Source: Chaunax sp. Z400
Lineage: Eukaryota; Chordata; Actinopteri; Lophiiformes; Chaunacidae
Assembly: GCA_037577475.1 (NCBI GenBank)
Contig: CM075185.1
Span: 32,225,874 to 32,289,873, forward strand
Length of the DNA stretch: 64,000 bases
Direction of reading: 5' to 3'
The notes beneath the pieces were generated by a model. The model was not told the origin of the DNA, did no database searches, and saw nothing but the letters and a program-made list of their open reading frames with translations. Made by a program: the position numbers and the translations under genes. This document shows positions 34,930-45,800 of this stretch, piece by piece (positions within the stretch are counted from its first letter, which is position 1; every line of letters starts with the position of its first letter).

Positions 34930-35047
34930 ATGTTGTCTTTGTGCTATTTTCAATTAAATATGGAGTTTCAATGTTTTGCAAATCATCACATTCTGTTTTT
35001 ATTTAAATTTTACACAGCCTCCCAACTTTTTTGGAAACGGGTTTGTA
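34930..35047. mobile_element. Right end of a TIR DNA element (same family as 55350-59895)
   Basis: The segment tgttttgcaaatcatcacat, gtttttatttaaattttaca and cccaacttttttggaaacgg is the 3' end of a common fish inverted-repeat transposon. The left end is missing here. Confidence 0.55.
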
Positions 35048-35199
35048 GCACAGTTCATACAAGGAATTCAGCCCAAAATGCTTTAAAACAAATAATTTAC
35101 ATGCACCAAGTGCTAAACTAGAAAATTTGTGTTCAGAGGCACAGATGGCCCCCAATAATCAATCTGAACACATGGCTAAAGAGGTCGGGTTTCAGGCAT

Positions 35200-36340
35200 G
35201 TATTCTTCTCATCTTATGAGTCGGGTCCCAAAAGAGGAGTGGCTTCCCTCACATCACATACATGTCAGAGTCTGAGGAAGACAGCAGATTTATAAAGACC
35301 ACAGGAAGAATAGAGGGGATGGGAATAACAGGACTGAATGTTTATGCTCCATCAGGAAGTGAATGGTTGCATTTTTCACCTGATGGCCAGTTCTAAGGGC
35401 GTGGTAATTTGTGGAGATTTTAACATCCGGCTGAACCCGGCACTACATTCACCAGGAGCAACTACTGAAAATAGGTCTCTTACAAAGAAAGTGAAATCAT
35501 CAATGGAAAAGATAGGTATCATAGATGTGTGGAGGGAATTGTATCCTACAAATAGAAACTACACCCACTACTCCTTCCCACATTCAGTTTATTCAAGGAC
35601 AGACTAGTGTTTCATGTTCAGCACAGATTTAGAATAAGACGAACAATCGATGTATCGAACGATCGACGTATCAGACCACAGCCCAATCTCAATTCCTCTA
35701 ATGTCCCCTTTTATTCTCTCCATTATTTTTGGGTCAGTATTTGAATTGAATTTCCAGAGTTTGTCTGGTTTTCCTTTCTAGATTTAGAGAAACTGATATT
35801 GGGCAGTGGTCTGATACATCAATCAGATCTAGATTTGCAGCTTCCAGTGGTCCACAGCAAACTCCATGGATTGGATACTTCAAAATCCCCCACCAGGACA
35901 AATATAAGAAAATGGGTTCGGTAATCTGGAGACAATGGCTCAGAGGAGGCAAACCATTTCCATATATTATGGGACGGTTCATTATATAAGCAAGGTGTCC
36001 ACAAAACATTAGGCACTGTGTTTAGGACTCAGATCCCCATGAACCTGGAGACTTAATATCTGGGCCACGCTGTCTTCTTAAAACACAGGAGGGATACAAA
36101 GTTGCTCCAGGCACTCATGGCAGCAAGCAAGAAATCAATTACATGAAAGGAAGATTGGCATGGAATAATCTTAGAAATATTTAAAATGGAAAAAAGTGAC
36201 TTACTCTTTGAGAATCCAAAACAATAAATTTGATTAAATTTGGGACAAATGGATTGAATTTATAATAAATAAGAGCAGATTTTGTATGACCTGACTGCTG
36301 TTTCATACCCTGAGATAGGAAAATTGGAAGTTTAACTCCC
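35200..36340 (+). pseudogene. L1-type LINE fragments (endonuclease and C-terminal pieces)
   Basis: A frame at 35338-35607 includes GVVICGDFNIRLNP, the Asn-containing core motif of an apurinic endonuclease domain, followed by DVSDHSPIS (about 35,660). Downstream pieces (about 35,860-36,300) look like the end of the same kind of ORF. Large internal deletions and stops are present. Confidence 0.65.
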
Positions 36341-36649
36341 TCTGTTGTTGTTTTTTTTGTTTTTTTAAAAATTCAAATTAATTTTGCACAGCAGTTTAAA
36401 TTACAAATTTTCCAATCAAGATCATTATCTTTCTTTGCTGTCCATTTTTCTGTGCGACCCAGAACAAGAGAACAGAACTTTATACAGTTTGGGAGAGGTT
36501 CAGTGCACAGTGAAGAGCAAGTACATAAAGCAATGAGAGCAACACCATGGAGGATGTCAAAAAAATAAAGGTAAAAAAATAGAGTGGTAATCTTACTAAA
36601 AATAATAATCAAGCAAACAAACATGTCAGTTATCAAGTATCTCTACCAA

Positions 36650-37640
36650 ATCTGGCCGTGAGGGCTCTATATACATGACCCATTTGGTCCAGAGTTTAAT
36701 GAATCCATTTTTCTGTAGACGTATAGAGAAAGTAATCTTTTCCATTACCTCAACCAAAATGTGCCTTTTGTTTTGGTGTTAAAAAAATTGGACAAGCCAT
36801 TTCTAGCCAAACTCCCGCCATACATGAGAGCTTGTGTATTTTGATTGAAATTTACACACCTTAAGCCACTCTTCCTTAGACATTAAAAAAATGATCCTAT
36901 TTCTCCCATATTTCTTTTATGTATTGTCGATTGGGATTTTTTTGCCATAAGTCATTTGTATGATTTTGAGATAACCCCCTTATTTGATTCTTTTTGTTAG
37001 GCGCCAGTGAATAGTTTCAGTATTGGATCATTAAAATCTGTTTTATTTTTAATGTTGTGGTCAAAATGGCTACGAATCTGGAGGTATCTATAGAAATCAG
37101 ATTTTCCAAGACAGTGTTCTTTCTTCAGGCTTTCAAAGTTTTTTAACTGCCCCTTTTCTGTAAGTGCATAAAATGTTGTTATTCCTTTTTAAGTCCAGGA
37201 TTTAAATCTATGATCCGTTTTATTGGGATTAAAATTAGGGTCATAAGCACACCATTGAGGTATTTGTAATCCATCTATTTTATACTCCTCTTTCAACATA
37301 CTCCCTAATTTTAATTGAGCTTTAATCCATAAATTTTCCACCTCATTTATAAATCTTCCTAGGTTTTTGTGAGCCAACACCGCATGAATCGAGGGATCAT
37401 TCATAATAGAGTTCGATGTCTTTCCATCTGGCCTGATATGTTGGGTTGCATATGTTAATTAAGGGTCTAGTTGTTTTGAGGGAATTTCTACAGGAAGTGC
37501 TTGGAATTGGAAGAAATACCTTGGAATGATATTCATCTTTATGGCGTCAATTCTATGGCTGAGACCAAGGAAAGAGATAGAATTGACAGAATAGAATCTG
37601 TGTATGTCATCCTTAATTTTTGTTAAGAGGGGGCCTTAAT
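36650..37640 (-). pseudogene. L1-type LINE ORF2 fragment, minus strand
   Basis: Reading on the minus strand from 37,640: KIKDDIHRFYSVNSISFLG, SHRIDAIKMNIIPR, then LPVEIPSKQ and WCAYDPNFNPNKTDHRFKSW. These are in the order of the region after the reverse transcriptase core in fish L1 elements. Frameshifts are present. From 37,650 to 38,530 I see no feature. Confidence 0.7.
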
Positions 37641-38534
37641 TTACCTCTGCTAGTGTAGGATTTTTTTCGGCAAACATATTCCTAAATATTTTAATGAGTT
37701 TTGATAAGGGTGACCCGACATACCCCCATCAGTGGTTGCATAAAAAAAGACAGAAAAAACATGAAAACAGGAATAGCAAATGAATGTAAACATGACAATG
37801 ATAGTAAAAGTAGAGATGCATAAAAACAGGGATAATAACAGGACTAAAAACAAACTGAAGTAAAGATGAAAATAAAACACAGAATATTATTAAAATTTAG
37901 TTAAGAATAGCATACATAAAATACATAAAACCAAGTAAATCAACATTTTAAAAGTAGTGCAGCCGTGCAAAGAAAATGAATGCAAATGAATTTCTGTAAG
38001 CATGTCTCAGTTTTCCAAAATAGTTAAATGCTAAAATGAAGAGATAAGTATTAATCTCTTTTAAAAACATTCAGTGATCCCTAATGTCTACCGGTTGTGT
38101 GTTTGGGCCATAAATGACAAAAGCTGCATCCCTGACTCCCCTCTCCTGTTTCTGAGAACTACCAATAAACCAGCAGCAGATGATCTCAGTGTTCCAAAGG
38201 GACCAAACACAACCCCTCTGTGTCTTGCACCTTACTTTGCACCTCATTATGTGCTGGATAACTAATTAAGGGGCTGGAAATGCCCTTAATGGACTGTAGA
38301 GCATTCAGTCAGACCATGTGCGTCACATTATTTAAATATGACCCACGCACTTCACATAAACGAAAAAAAACACAAAAAAAAACACACAACCTTAACAAGG
38401 ACCACCACATCAAATACACACATTTATCAAACACCCAAAATAGACAAGCTCAACTTCATTCTTGTTAATTAACTTGATGTAGCCTAAAATGTAAATGACA
38501 GAAATCTAACATATATATTCATATTCAGTTCAAA

Positions 38535-39084
38535 ACTCAACTCAACTTTATTTATAAGCAAATTTAAAAACAACAGAGTTTACCAAAATGCTTTACAGTC
38601 ATTAAATAAGATAGACACACAATAAAACCATACACTACAATAAAAGACATGTACAAAACTCATACTGGGTTGAAAGCCAAGGAATAAAAATGGGTTTTAA
38701 GATGGGATTTAAAAACTGGCAGTGGGGGCGCTGACCTAACATGGGGGGGCAAGTCATTCCATAGTTTGGGTGCTGCAGCAGAGAAGCTCTGTCACCTCTG
38801 GTCTTGAGCTTTGTCTTAGGGACCACAAGAGACAACTGGTCAGCGGACCTCAGTGACCTCGAGGGGGTTTATGATTGTGAGAGGTCAGTGATATAAGAGG
38901 GTGCTGACCCATTTAAAGATTTAAAAACAAACAGTAAAATCTTAAAATGGATCCTAAAACGCACTGGGAGCCAATGAAGGGAGGCCAGAATGGGAGAAAT
39001 GTGCTCTCGCTTGCGTGTCCCTGTTAAAAGCCGAGCGGCAGAGTTTTGGACTAACTGTAACTGATTGAAGCTAACTTCATGCAT
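38535..39084 (-). pseudogene. Rex1/L2-like LINE 3' end, minus strand
   Basis: The minus strand encodes FNQLQLVQNSAARLLTGTRK, then LASLHWLPVRFRIHFKILLF, then RSADQLSLVVPKTKLKTRGD after a frameshift. The 3' UTR ends in ctttataaataaagttgag-like sequence. This is the conserved C-terminus of a fish CR1/L2/Rex1-group ORF. Confidence 0.8.
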
Positions 39085-39249
39085 GAAGGTATGGTTCTAT
39101 TTCATCCTTCCTGACCACCAGAGGTGGTGCTTTAAGCACTGGATGTTCCATCCGTTCGAGTAATTATATTAACAAAGTCACCCGTGACCCCCAATGACCC
39201 CGGACAGGGTATATCTTCCGGTGTTGTCAGAGGATCTGTTGTTGTTCCT

Positions 39250-39490
39250 TCTATCTTCTCACGATTGTGGATTAATGATGGCAGGTCAATCATTTATTAC
39301 CACCACCAAGGGAGGAGGTTATGTTTTTGCTGGCGTTGGTTGGTTTGTTTGTGAACAGGATAAAAAACAACAACTAATCAACGGATTTTGATGAAATTTT
39401 CAGGAGATGTCAGAAGTGGCCCAAGGAAGAATCAATTCGATTTTGGTGGTGATCCGGATCACCATCTGGATCCAGGAATTTTTTATTTAT
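39250..39490 (+). repeat. Dispersed repeat, ggaggttatgtttttg family
   Basis: Motifs gggaggaggttatgtttttg, caacggattttgatgaaatt and gatccggatcaccatctgga mark a frequent fish repeat. It probably inserted into the DIRS element. Related copies lie at about 47.3, 50.5, 53.7 and 61.3 kb. Confidence 0.55.
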
Positions 39491-39599
39491 TTTTTTATTA
39501 TTATAGGATTAAACTGCCACATGTACACTTGTTATGTAAAGTGTCTCCGTCCTGACAAACGTATCTAATTGATTCATGTCCATATAACAGCTGATGAAT

Positions 39600-39735
39600 T
39601 TCAACAAGACATTACCCTGTTTTAATATACTTCCTTTTCTCCTGCCTGTGTGTGTGCAGTTTATGTGAGTAGACAATAACAGCCACAATAAATAAAGATT
39701 TTAGTGAATTGTAAAGATTTTTTTTAAATTTTTCA
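39600..39735. repeat. Partial copy of the c1qc-intron MITE core
   Basis: The text ttttaatatacttcctttt, tctcctgcctgtgtgtgtg and aataaataaagattttagtg closely matches 6,150-6,310. Both inverted arms are missing. Confidence 0.65.
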
Positions 39736-41700
39736 GCTTGCTGTTTAATTTCTGAACAGATGAAATCTGTGCCTTGATATAACTTTTGTTGTGATTTGAA
39801 TTGAAATTTAAACTGTGGCTGCTGTGTTTTTGCTTAATGCCGGCAGAAGTTGTGGATACCGGCTCGTGTTTTCACTGGTCGGATTGGTCACTATGTATTA
39901 CTGGTAGAAGAAGCTGCTAACCACACTTCTCCTTGTTGTAGCGCCTTAGCAGCTAACGGCTACGTTAGCTTTCTGCTGTGATGCTGATGTTTTTTCGCGT
40001 TAACGCTAGCAGTAATTGTGGACACTGGCTCGTGCTTTCGCTGGCCAGATTGATTACTATATGTGCTCTACTGGTTGTGGCAGCTGCAATACGGCCACTA
40101 CTAGCCTTCTAATACTAACGTGCTTAACCACAGTGTACATGCTGTTAATATGTTGGGCTAACATCTGCATGGCCCCCCTCCAAGCAGAGGATGGCTGTGA
40201 CCAGTGTCCTGCATGTCTTGGGGTTGAACACCTGAGGGAAGGTGTGCCAGATAACCCCTGCGTGGCTGCCTCCTTCGGGGTTAGTACCTGGAGGTACCAG
40301 ATGCCGTGGATCCAGGTCTGATGGACCTCCCAAGAGGACACCGAGTTTGCACAAATAAAGCCCTCTTGCAGAAACTCCAGCCAGATCATAGTAGACCGGC
40401 CCCGGTAAGCAGCCCTGCAGCTGAGCGCCCTCTTTATCAGGAAGAGGACACACTGTCCACAGGGGACACAATACAGCCAGCTCTGCATATGGCCCTGGCA
40501 TGTTTAGGATTGGATGAAGCCCAGTTACGACGGTGCCTCCAAACGCATTTTTCAGGCAGGCCCCTCACTCCTCTGCTTCACTGTACCCCCATCTAAGCCT
40601 TACATTGTGGAGCTCCACAGGTGCTGGCCAGACACAAGGTCTCTCTCCCACCACACTGGTGACGGCAGAGCTCTGGTAAACCCAGGCTGAGCTTTCTATT
40701 GCCGCACTTATTGTCTCCCCAGATGCCTCATCTGCGGCCTGACGCGCGCTGCCCCCGGCCACAGTGCCAGATTACAGATGGCCTCCTGACTATGACTTAC
40801 AACATTGCTGCCCATATGGGCCGCCTTGGCGATTCGCGATCACATCTGATACTGGCTCTGTCGCAAACCTTGCAGGGTTCGGGTTCGGGTCCATCAGCCC
40901 AGGCCCTCAGCGACGCTTCACTGTAGGCCTTTGCATACCTGACCAGGGAGCTGGGCAGGTTGATGTCCACTGTAACACTAAGGGGTACCCCCGGCCCCTG
41001 AGGTTCAGGTCCTACTGGACTGGGCTGGCCGTCGGACGCTTTTCCCAGCAGCACCTCAGCTACTGGGAAGAACAGACCACAGACCCTTGGGTGGTGTCTA
41101 CGCTGTCCAAAGGGTACACACTACAATTCCGACGCCGGCCCCCAACCTTGAGTGGGATCAAACTTACTGTGGTCATGGATTCTGAAAAATCCCTTGTCCT
41201 GAGCCAAGAGGTCGCCATCCTTCTTGGGAAGGCGCTATCAAGGCCGTAGACCCAGAAACACAACTTGAGGGGTTCTACTCAACTTATTTTTCTAGTACTG
41301 AAAAAGGTCAGTAGGACTTAAGAGGACTGAACCGATAGCAGATGTCCTCCAGATGGTGGCACAGGTGGACTGGTTTGTATCAATAGACCTGAAGGGCGCA
41401 TATTTTCATGTCCCCATTGCTCAAAATCTCAGGCGGTTCCTCCACTGTGCTTTTATGGGAAGAGTGTATGAATTCAGGTTCTTCCGTTCGGGCTGTCCCT
41501 AACTCCACAAATATTTACAAGGTGCGAGGCAACGGCCCTGTCACCATTACACCTGTGGCTAGGTGTAAAAATCCTTCCGTATTGGGTGACTTTGTTGATA
41601 TAATTACTCGACCTGCGCATGCACGAGATGGAACATCCAGTGCTTAAAGCACTGCCTCTGGCAGTCATCCAGGATTCATAGAACTGTAGTTACATACATA

Positions 41701-42389
41701 ACTCTCGATCATAGGTGTAGGTGTAGCTGCCTGAACACACCAGATAGTCCCAAAATATCAAAAAAGGCACCTCTGCAGTACATGGGAGATGTGTTCAAAA
41801 CGTTTTGTGAAAAAATACTGAACAGTTTTGCGATCTGCCCCAGAAACCCTCATCTGAGAAAAACCCTGTTCACAGAATGAGCCTAAATCTTCTTCTAACC
41901 ACGGAGACCAAAAACAAACAAATGATCAAAGTTCTGCTCGATAGCAAAAGGCTCCACTTCAGTTCTTGGCTCTGTGTAGAAAGTTCTGTTGAAAGCTATT
42001 TGAGATCTGCACCTGGACTTGGTTACAAGTCCAACTTCTAACCATGAAAATGTAAAAAAAATAAACAGTAAAAATCCATAAATAGCAAACTTGGTCAGTC
42101 ATTTTGATGTTACGCAGCTGATTCTCCAGAGATTCTTCAGGTGAGGCGGTGCATTCCCCTCTGACACAACAGTCTTAATGAAATCTCATTGTGTGTGATG
42201 CCCTGATATTTTCTAATGCTGTGGTGTGTGCATGTTTGAGATAAAAGAGAAGATAATCTGGTGAGATAATCATTATGTGTGAGATGAAACACGATTTCCC
42301 AATCTGCTAGGATTTTAATTCTCCTCCAGGGCCAGCCAAGCATAAGGGCAGGCAGACAACAGGTACTCGCAGTCCACAGTATTTCTGCT
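41701..42389. other. Region after the NLRP1-like stop codon (3' UTR and intergenic)
   Basis: On the minus strand this is downstream of the CARD exon. ATTAAA occurs at 42,314-42,319, about 70 bp past the stop, and could be the polyadenylation signal. No other gene feature is seen. Confidence 0.4.
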
Positions 42390-42814
42390 TCAGCTGAGTT
42401 TCAATACACTGGAAAGGTGTGGATCCACCTTACAGAGCGAGGCAATCAGAACTGAGCTGGCTTTAGTTCCTTTTTTTCGCGCTATGTCGATTACGTCTCG
42501 GGCTTTTTCTGCTGTGTCTTTGGTTCTGATGAACTGCATTTCATCATAACTTATAATGCAATCCTCCAAAAGTTTATCCAGAAGGTAACGTAGATCAGGT
42601 TCAGACACTCGCTTAACAAACTCGGTCCGAATGAAGTGCAGCTTCTCATCTGCTGGAACACTCTCCTCTGCTGGAACACTCTCCTCTGCTGGGACACTCT
42701 CCTCTGCTGGGACACTCTCCTCTGCTGGGACACTCCCCTCTGCTGGGACACTCTCCTCTGCTGGGACACTCTCCTCTGCTGGGCCTTTCCTCTGTGGAGT
42801 TGGTCTTCTTGAGT
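42390..42814 (-). CDS. nlrp1: Last exon: UPA-CARD linker repeats and CARD domain
   Basis: The acceptor tcctccag opens a 425-bp exon ending in TGA. After DSRRPTPQRKG come seven hexapeptide repeats, then a CARD of about 85 residues. It runs from DEKLHFIRTEFVKRVSEPDL, with YLLDKLLEDCIISYDEMQFI and KARDVIDIARKKG, to the end DPHLSSVLKLS. The helical spacing fits the death-fold superfamily and the C-terminal CARD of NLRP1, which recruits ASC or caspases. No CARD type can be assigned more finely by eye. Confidence 0.8.
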
Positions 42815-45800
42815 CTGGAGGATAACCAGAGATCAGATATAGAGAGCAGAGATCTTGTCGAAATTGCTAAATTTGAAGGTTTAACTGAAATTACATGGAA
42901 ATAAGTCCCTGCCAAAAACACAAATTCCAATTCTCTACCAGGTGTTCTTTGCAACTATAAAAGACTGTTAACAAAACAATGTATTTTGTCTCACATCCTA
43001 TCAAACACATAAGATATTACAAATACATCAAGCTTCAGAAACAAACACAAAATGTCATAATATACAAAAACATATTTCCTACAATGACAAAAAAAATTAT
43101 CAAAAATTCCTGACAACTTCACCCTCTTCAACCGGACTCTGCTAAGGAAGTAGATGCCATCGTATTCAGCCAGCTAGAACCAGGTCACTGTAGTCAGAGT
43201 AGAGCTGCCCCTCCCACAGTGCTGCAGAGGTCGCAGGTCCATGGGCAGAGTATGCCTGCATTGCCGGGAGGTGTAGGTGGTACCTGCTACTTGACATGCA
43301 GGGTGAACTACCTTTGTGAACAGTGTGACAGCCAAGACGGAGACGGTGGTCTACCCAGAGAATCCTGTGCACGCACACAAGGAGTTGGTCAATAACCCTG
43401 CGGCCTGTGTGACCCAGATATACGACACAGCGCCCTAATAGGGCGGAGTGGGGACCGTCTCCGCCTCCAATCTCCCCATGCTTGTGGCGAGTTTGACCGA
43501 GTTAGGAATCTGGGAGATAGTTAGGGAGACAGGCTGGATTGGGATGTAGCACTGCTCAATTATCAGTCGGACTAAACCTGCAAAGCTCCTTGTGCACTAA
43601 AAAGGCTTCCATTTCCCTTACTCTCCATGCAGAGGTTACTGCCAAAAGAAATGCTGTCTTTGGAGACAGCTACTTGAGGCTCAACAACTCAAGGGGCTTC
43701 AAAGGGAGCACACTCAGTCTAGGACCAACTTTGAATCTCTAGGTGGCACAGCAGGGGCTCTGATGGGGATCTAGAGTCTGCAGGCGTTTATCCAAATTTG
43801 TGAAATGAGGATATCCCATTCCTCCAAAATCCTGCACTACCCCACATGGGCTGCGTTAATGGAAGTACCAATGCCTCTGATGGTCAATTAAGACTCCCAA
43901 GTGAGCCTGCATGAATAGCAGGATGTCCTGGGTCCCAAGGATGAGTAGGTCAATTGGCAGCTGCACAATAACCCAAACATGCTCCCATGGCATGAGTACA
44001 CTGCTCTTGTGCATGGAGACCATGCCCCCTGAAGGGTCTGTACCATCCTATATGGCAGACCCAACAAAGGAAGCCAGTCCTTTTAGGGGCCAAGCCCAGA
44101 GCCAAAGTCTCTGTGGAAAGGGGTGAAACAGAACACCTTCGGCTTGTGAAAACAGATCTCTGCGGACTGAAAGCGCTCATGATTCCCCACCTATCAGTGT
44201 TGGGATCTCTGAGAAGCAGGCAATGTGAGACTTGCTCGTGCTAACAAAACCAGCTTCCTTCATCCAAGTCCTCCGCGATAGGGATGGTAGGAGGCAAAGG
44301 GGGGGACCACAGAAGGGTGTAACCACCACTGAGGGGCCAAGGCATCTGCACCAAGGGGAGGGACATCCCCATCCCACCTTGGTCCATGACTGCTGTCTCA
44401 CACTGACGCCAATCTCTGCCACCACCACTGGGGAGAGCCTCCATTCTCTTAGGCTTGGACCTCTTCTGGACAAGCAGCCCATCACCTGATTCTCTAGCCC
44501 AGGAACTCCACCGATGTGTGCCTGCAGCACTGCACTGTCTGTTCTCAGCAGCACATGGCAACCTTGGCGGTGCGTCAGGGATTCCTGTAGGGCAAGTCAA
44601 GCAGTTTTGCTGCTCCAGCGGCCCCTGGTTCCTCTGTCCTCACCAGACTGAGGAGGCACCTGCACTGGCGGGATGTAAAGGAGTGTCAATGAGACGATTT
44701 CAGCCATTGCTGCCACCAGCCTTAGAGTCGCATGCATAATCCAGGAGACCCTGGCCCCTAGCCAAAATGTTTCAGGCAGGCCCCCAGCCTGCTCTTCCCC
44801 TGGCTGAGGCGAAGGCCAAAGCTTTGATATGCTCCAGGAGCCAGGCCACATCACATATTAACTGGTCGTCGAACAGCTAAGGACTCTCAGTCCTTCCCGC
44901 TGCAGAGAACTGAGGACTTTGTCTCTGCACCTGGTGAAGGTGTGAGGGGCCAGCGGGATATCAAAGGGGAGGACACAGAACTCAGAAGCAACTTCGTGCA
45001 GCTCAGTCCAAAAAGTGGGCCACCATCACACAGATGACGTCATCTGGGGCCAGATGAATGTAAAACACACATCAGCACATGTATATTTCATAATGTATAG
45101 GCCTGCCTCTGATGGTGGATATAGTCTATATTTATGTGTTATAACATGTAAATGTAATTTAATGTCATTATATTGTTTGATGCAGATACGGTTGAATTAT
45201 TTGTTCCATCTTTAATTGAATGTCAGCATTGTGTATCAGTCAGGAGGTGAGACTTTTCCTCTGTGTGTCAAACAGTTTCTGACTGCAGTCAAAATGTTGT
45301 TTTTAAAGGCTAAAAACCAACAAATATGGACAATATTTGGTTGATAAAAACATGTTCTGAATTTTAGGAACCATTCCATCTATCTTTTTCAGCTGTGTGT
45401 TTTTGACCTTCTTTTTGACTCTGCAACAGTTGGTTGTTTGATCCAACCCTGTTCACCATCCACCACATGCTTCTGTCAGACAAACTGCTGGAGACACAGC
45501 TGACTTGTCCTTTAACGTGTTTTATTAACACACTGCACAACATCAACATGAGCTCTGAGCAAGTAACACCAGAGAATCTCAACCAACCTTGTTGATCACT
45601 CAAACGGTGACACCGTAGCTGCTAATTCTAGCTCTCTGATTGGCTGTCACTGATAGTCCAACAAAGGCTCCTTAACAACGTCAGTATATTCATGAGACAT
45701 TTAGCATCGACCATTTATGGAGGAGTAGTGGGACGACACTGGGAAGAGTAGTGGGACGATACTGGGAGGAGTGGTGGGACGACACTGGGAGGAGTAGTGG

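Larger units (their letters stand above)
39086..41700 (+). mobile_element. Internally deleted DIRS-type retrotransposon with inverted terminal repeats
   Basis: The ends carry inverted repeats of about 110 bp: gtgctttaagcactggatgt (about 39,129) mirrors acatccagtgcttaaagcac (about 41,632), with matching taatataattactcg-type flanks. Inside, an ORF1 zinc-knuckle-like CPACLGVEHLREG occurs near 40,200-40,240. The reverse transcriptase start follows (WVVSTLSKGYTLQF, DWFVSIDLKGAYFHVP, YEFRFFRSG), cut off at about 41,510. RNase H and tyrosine recombinase are missing, so it cannot be autonomous. Confidence 0.8.
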
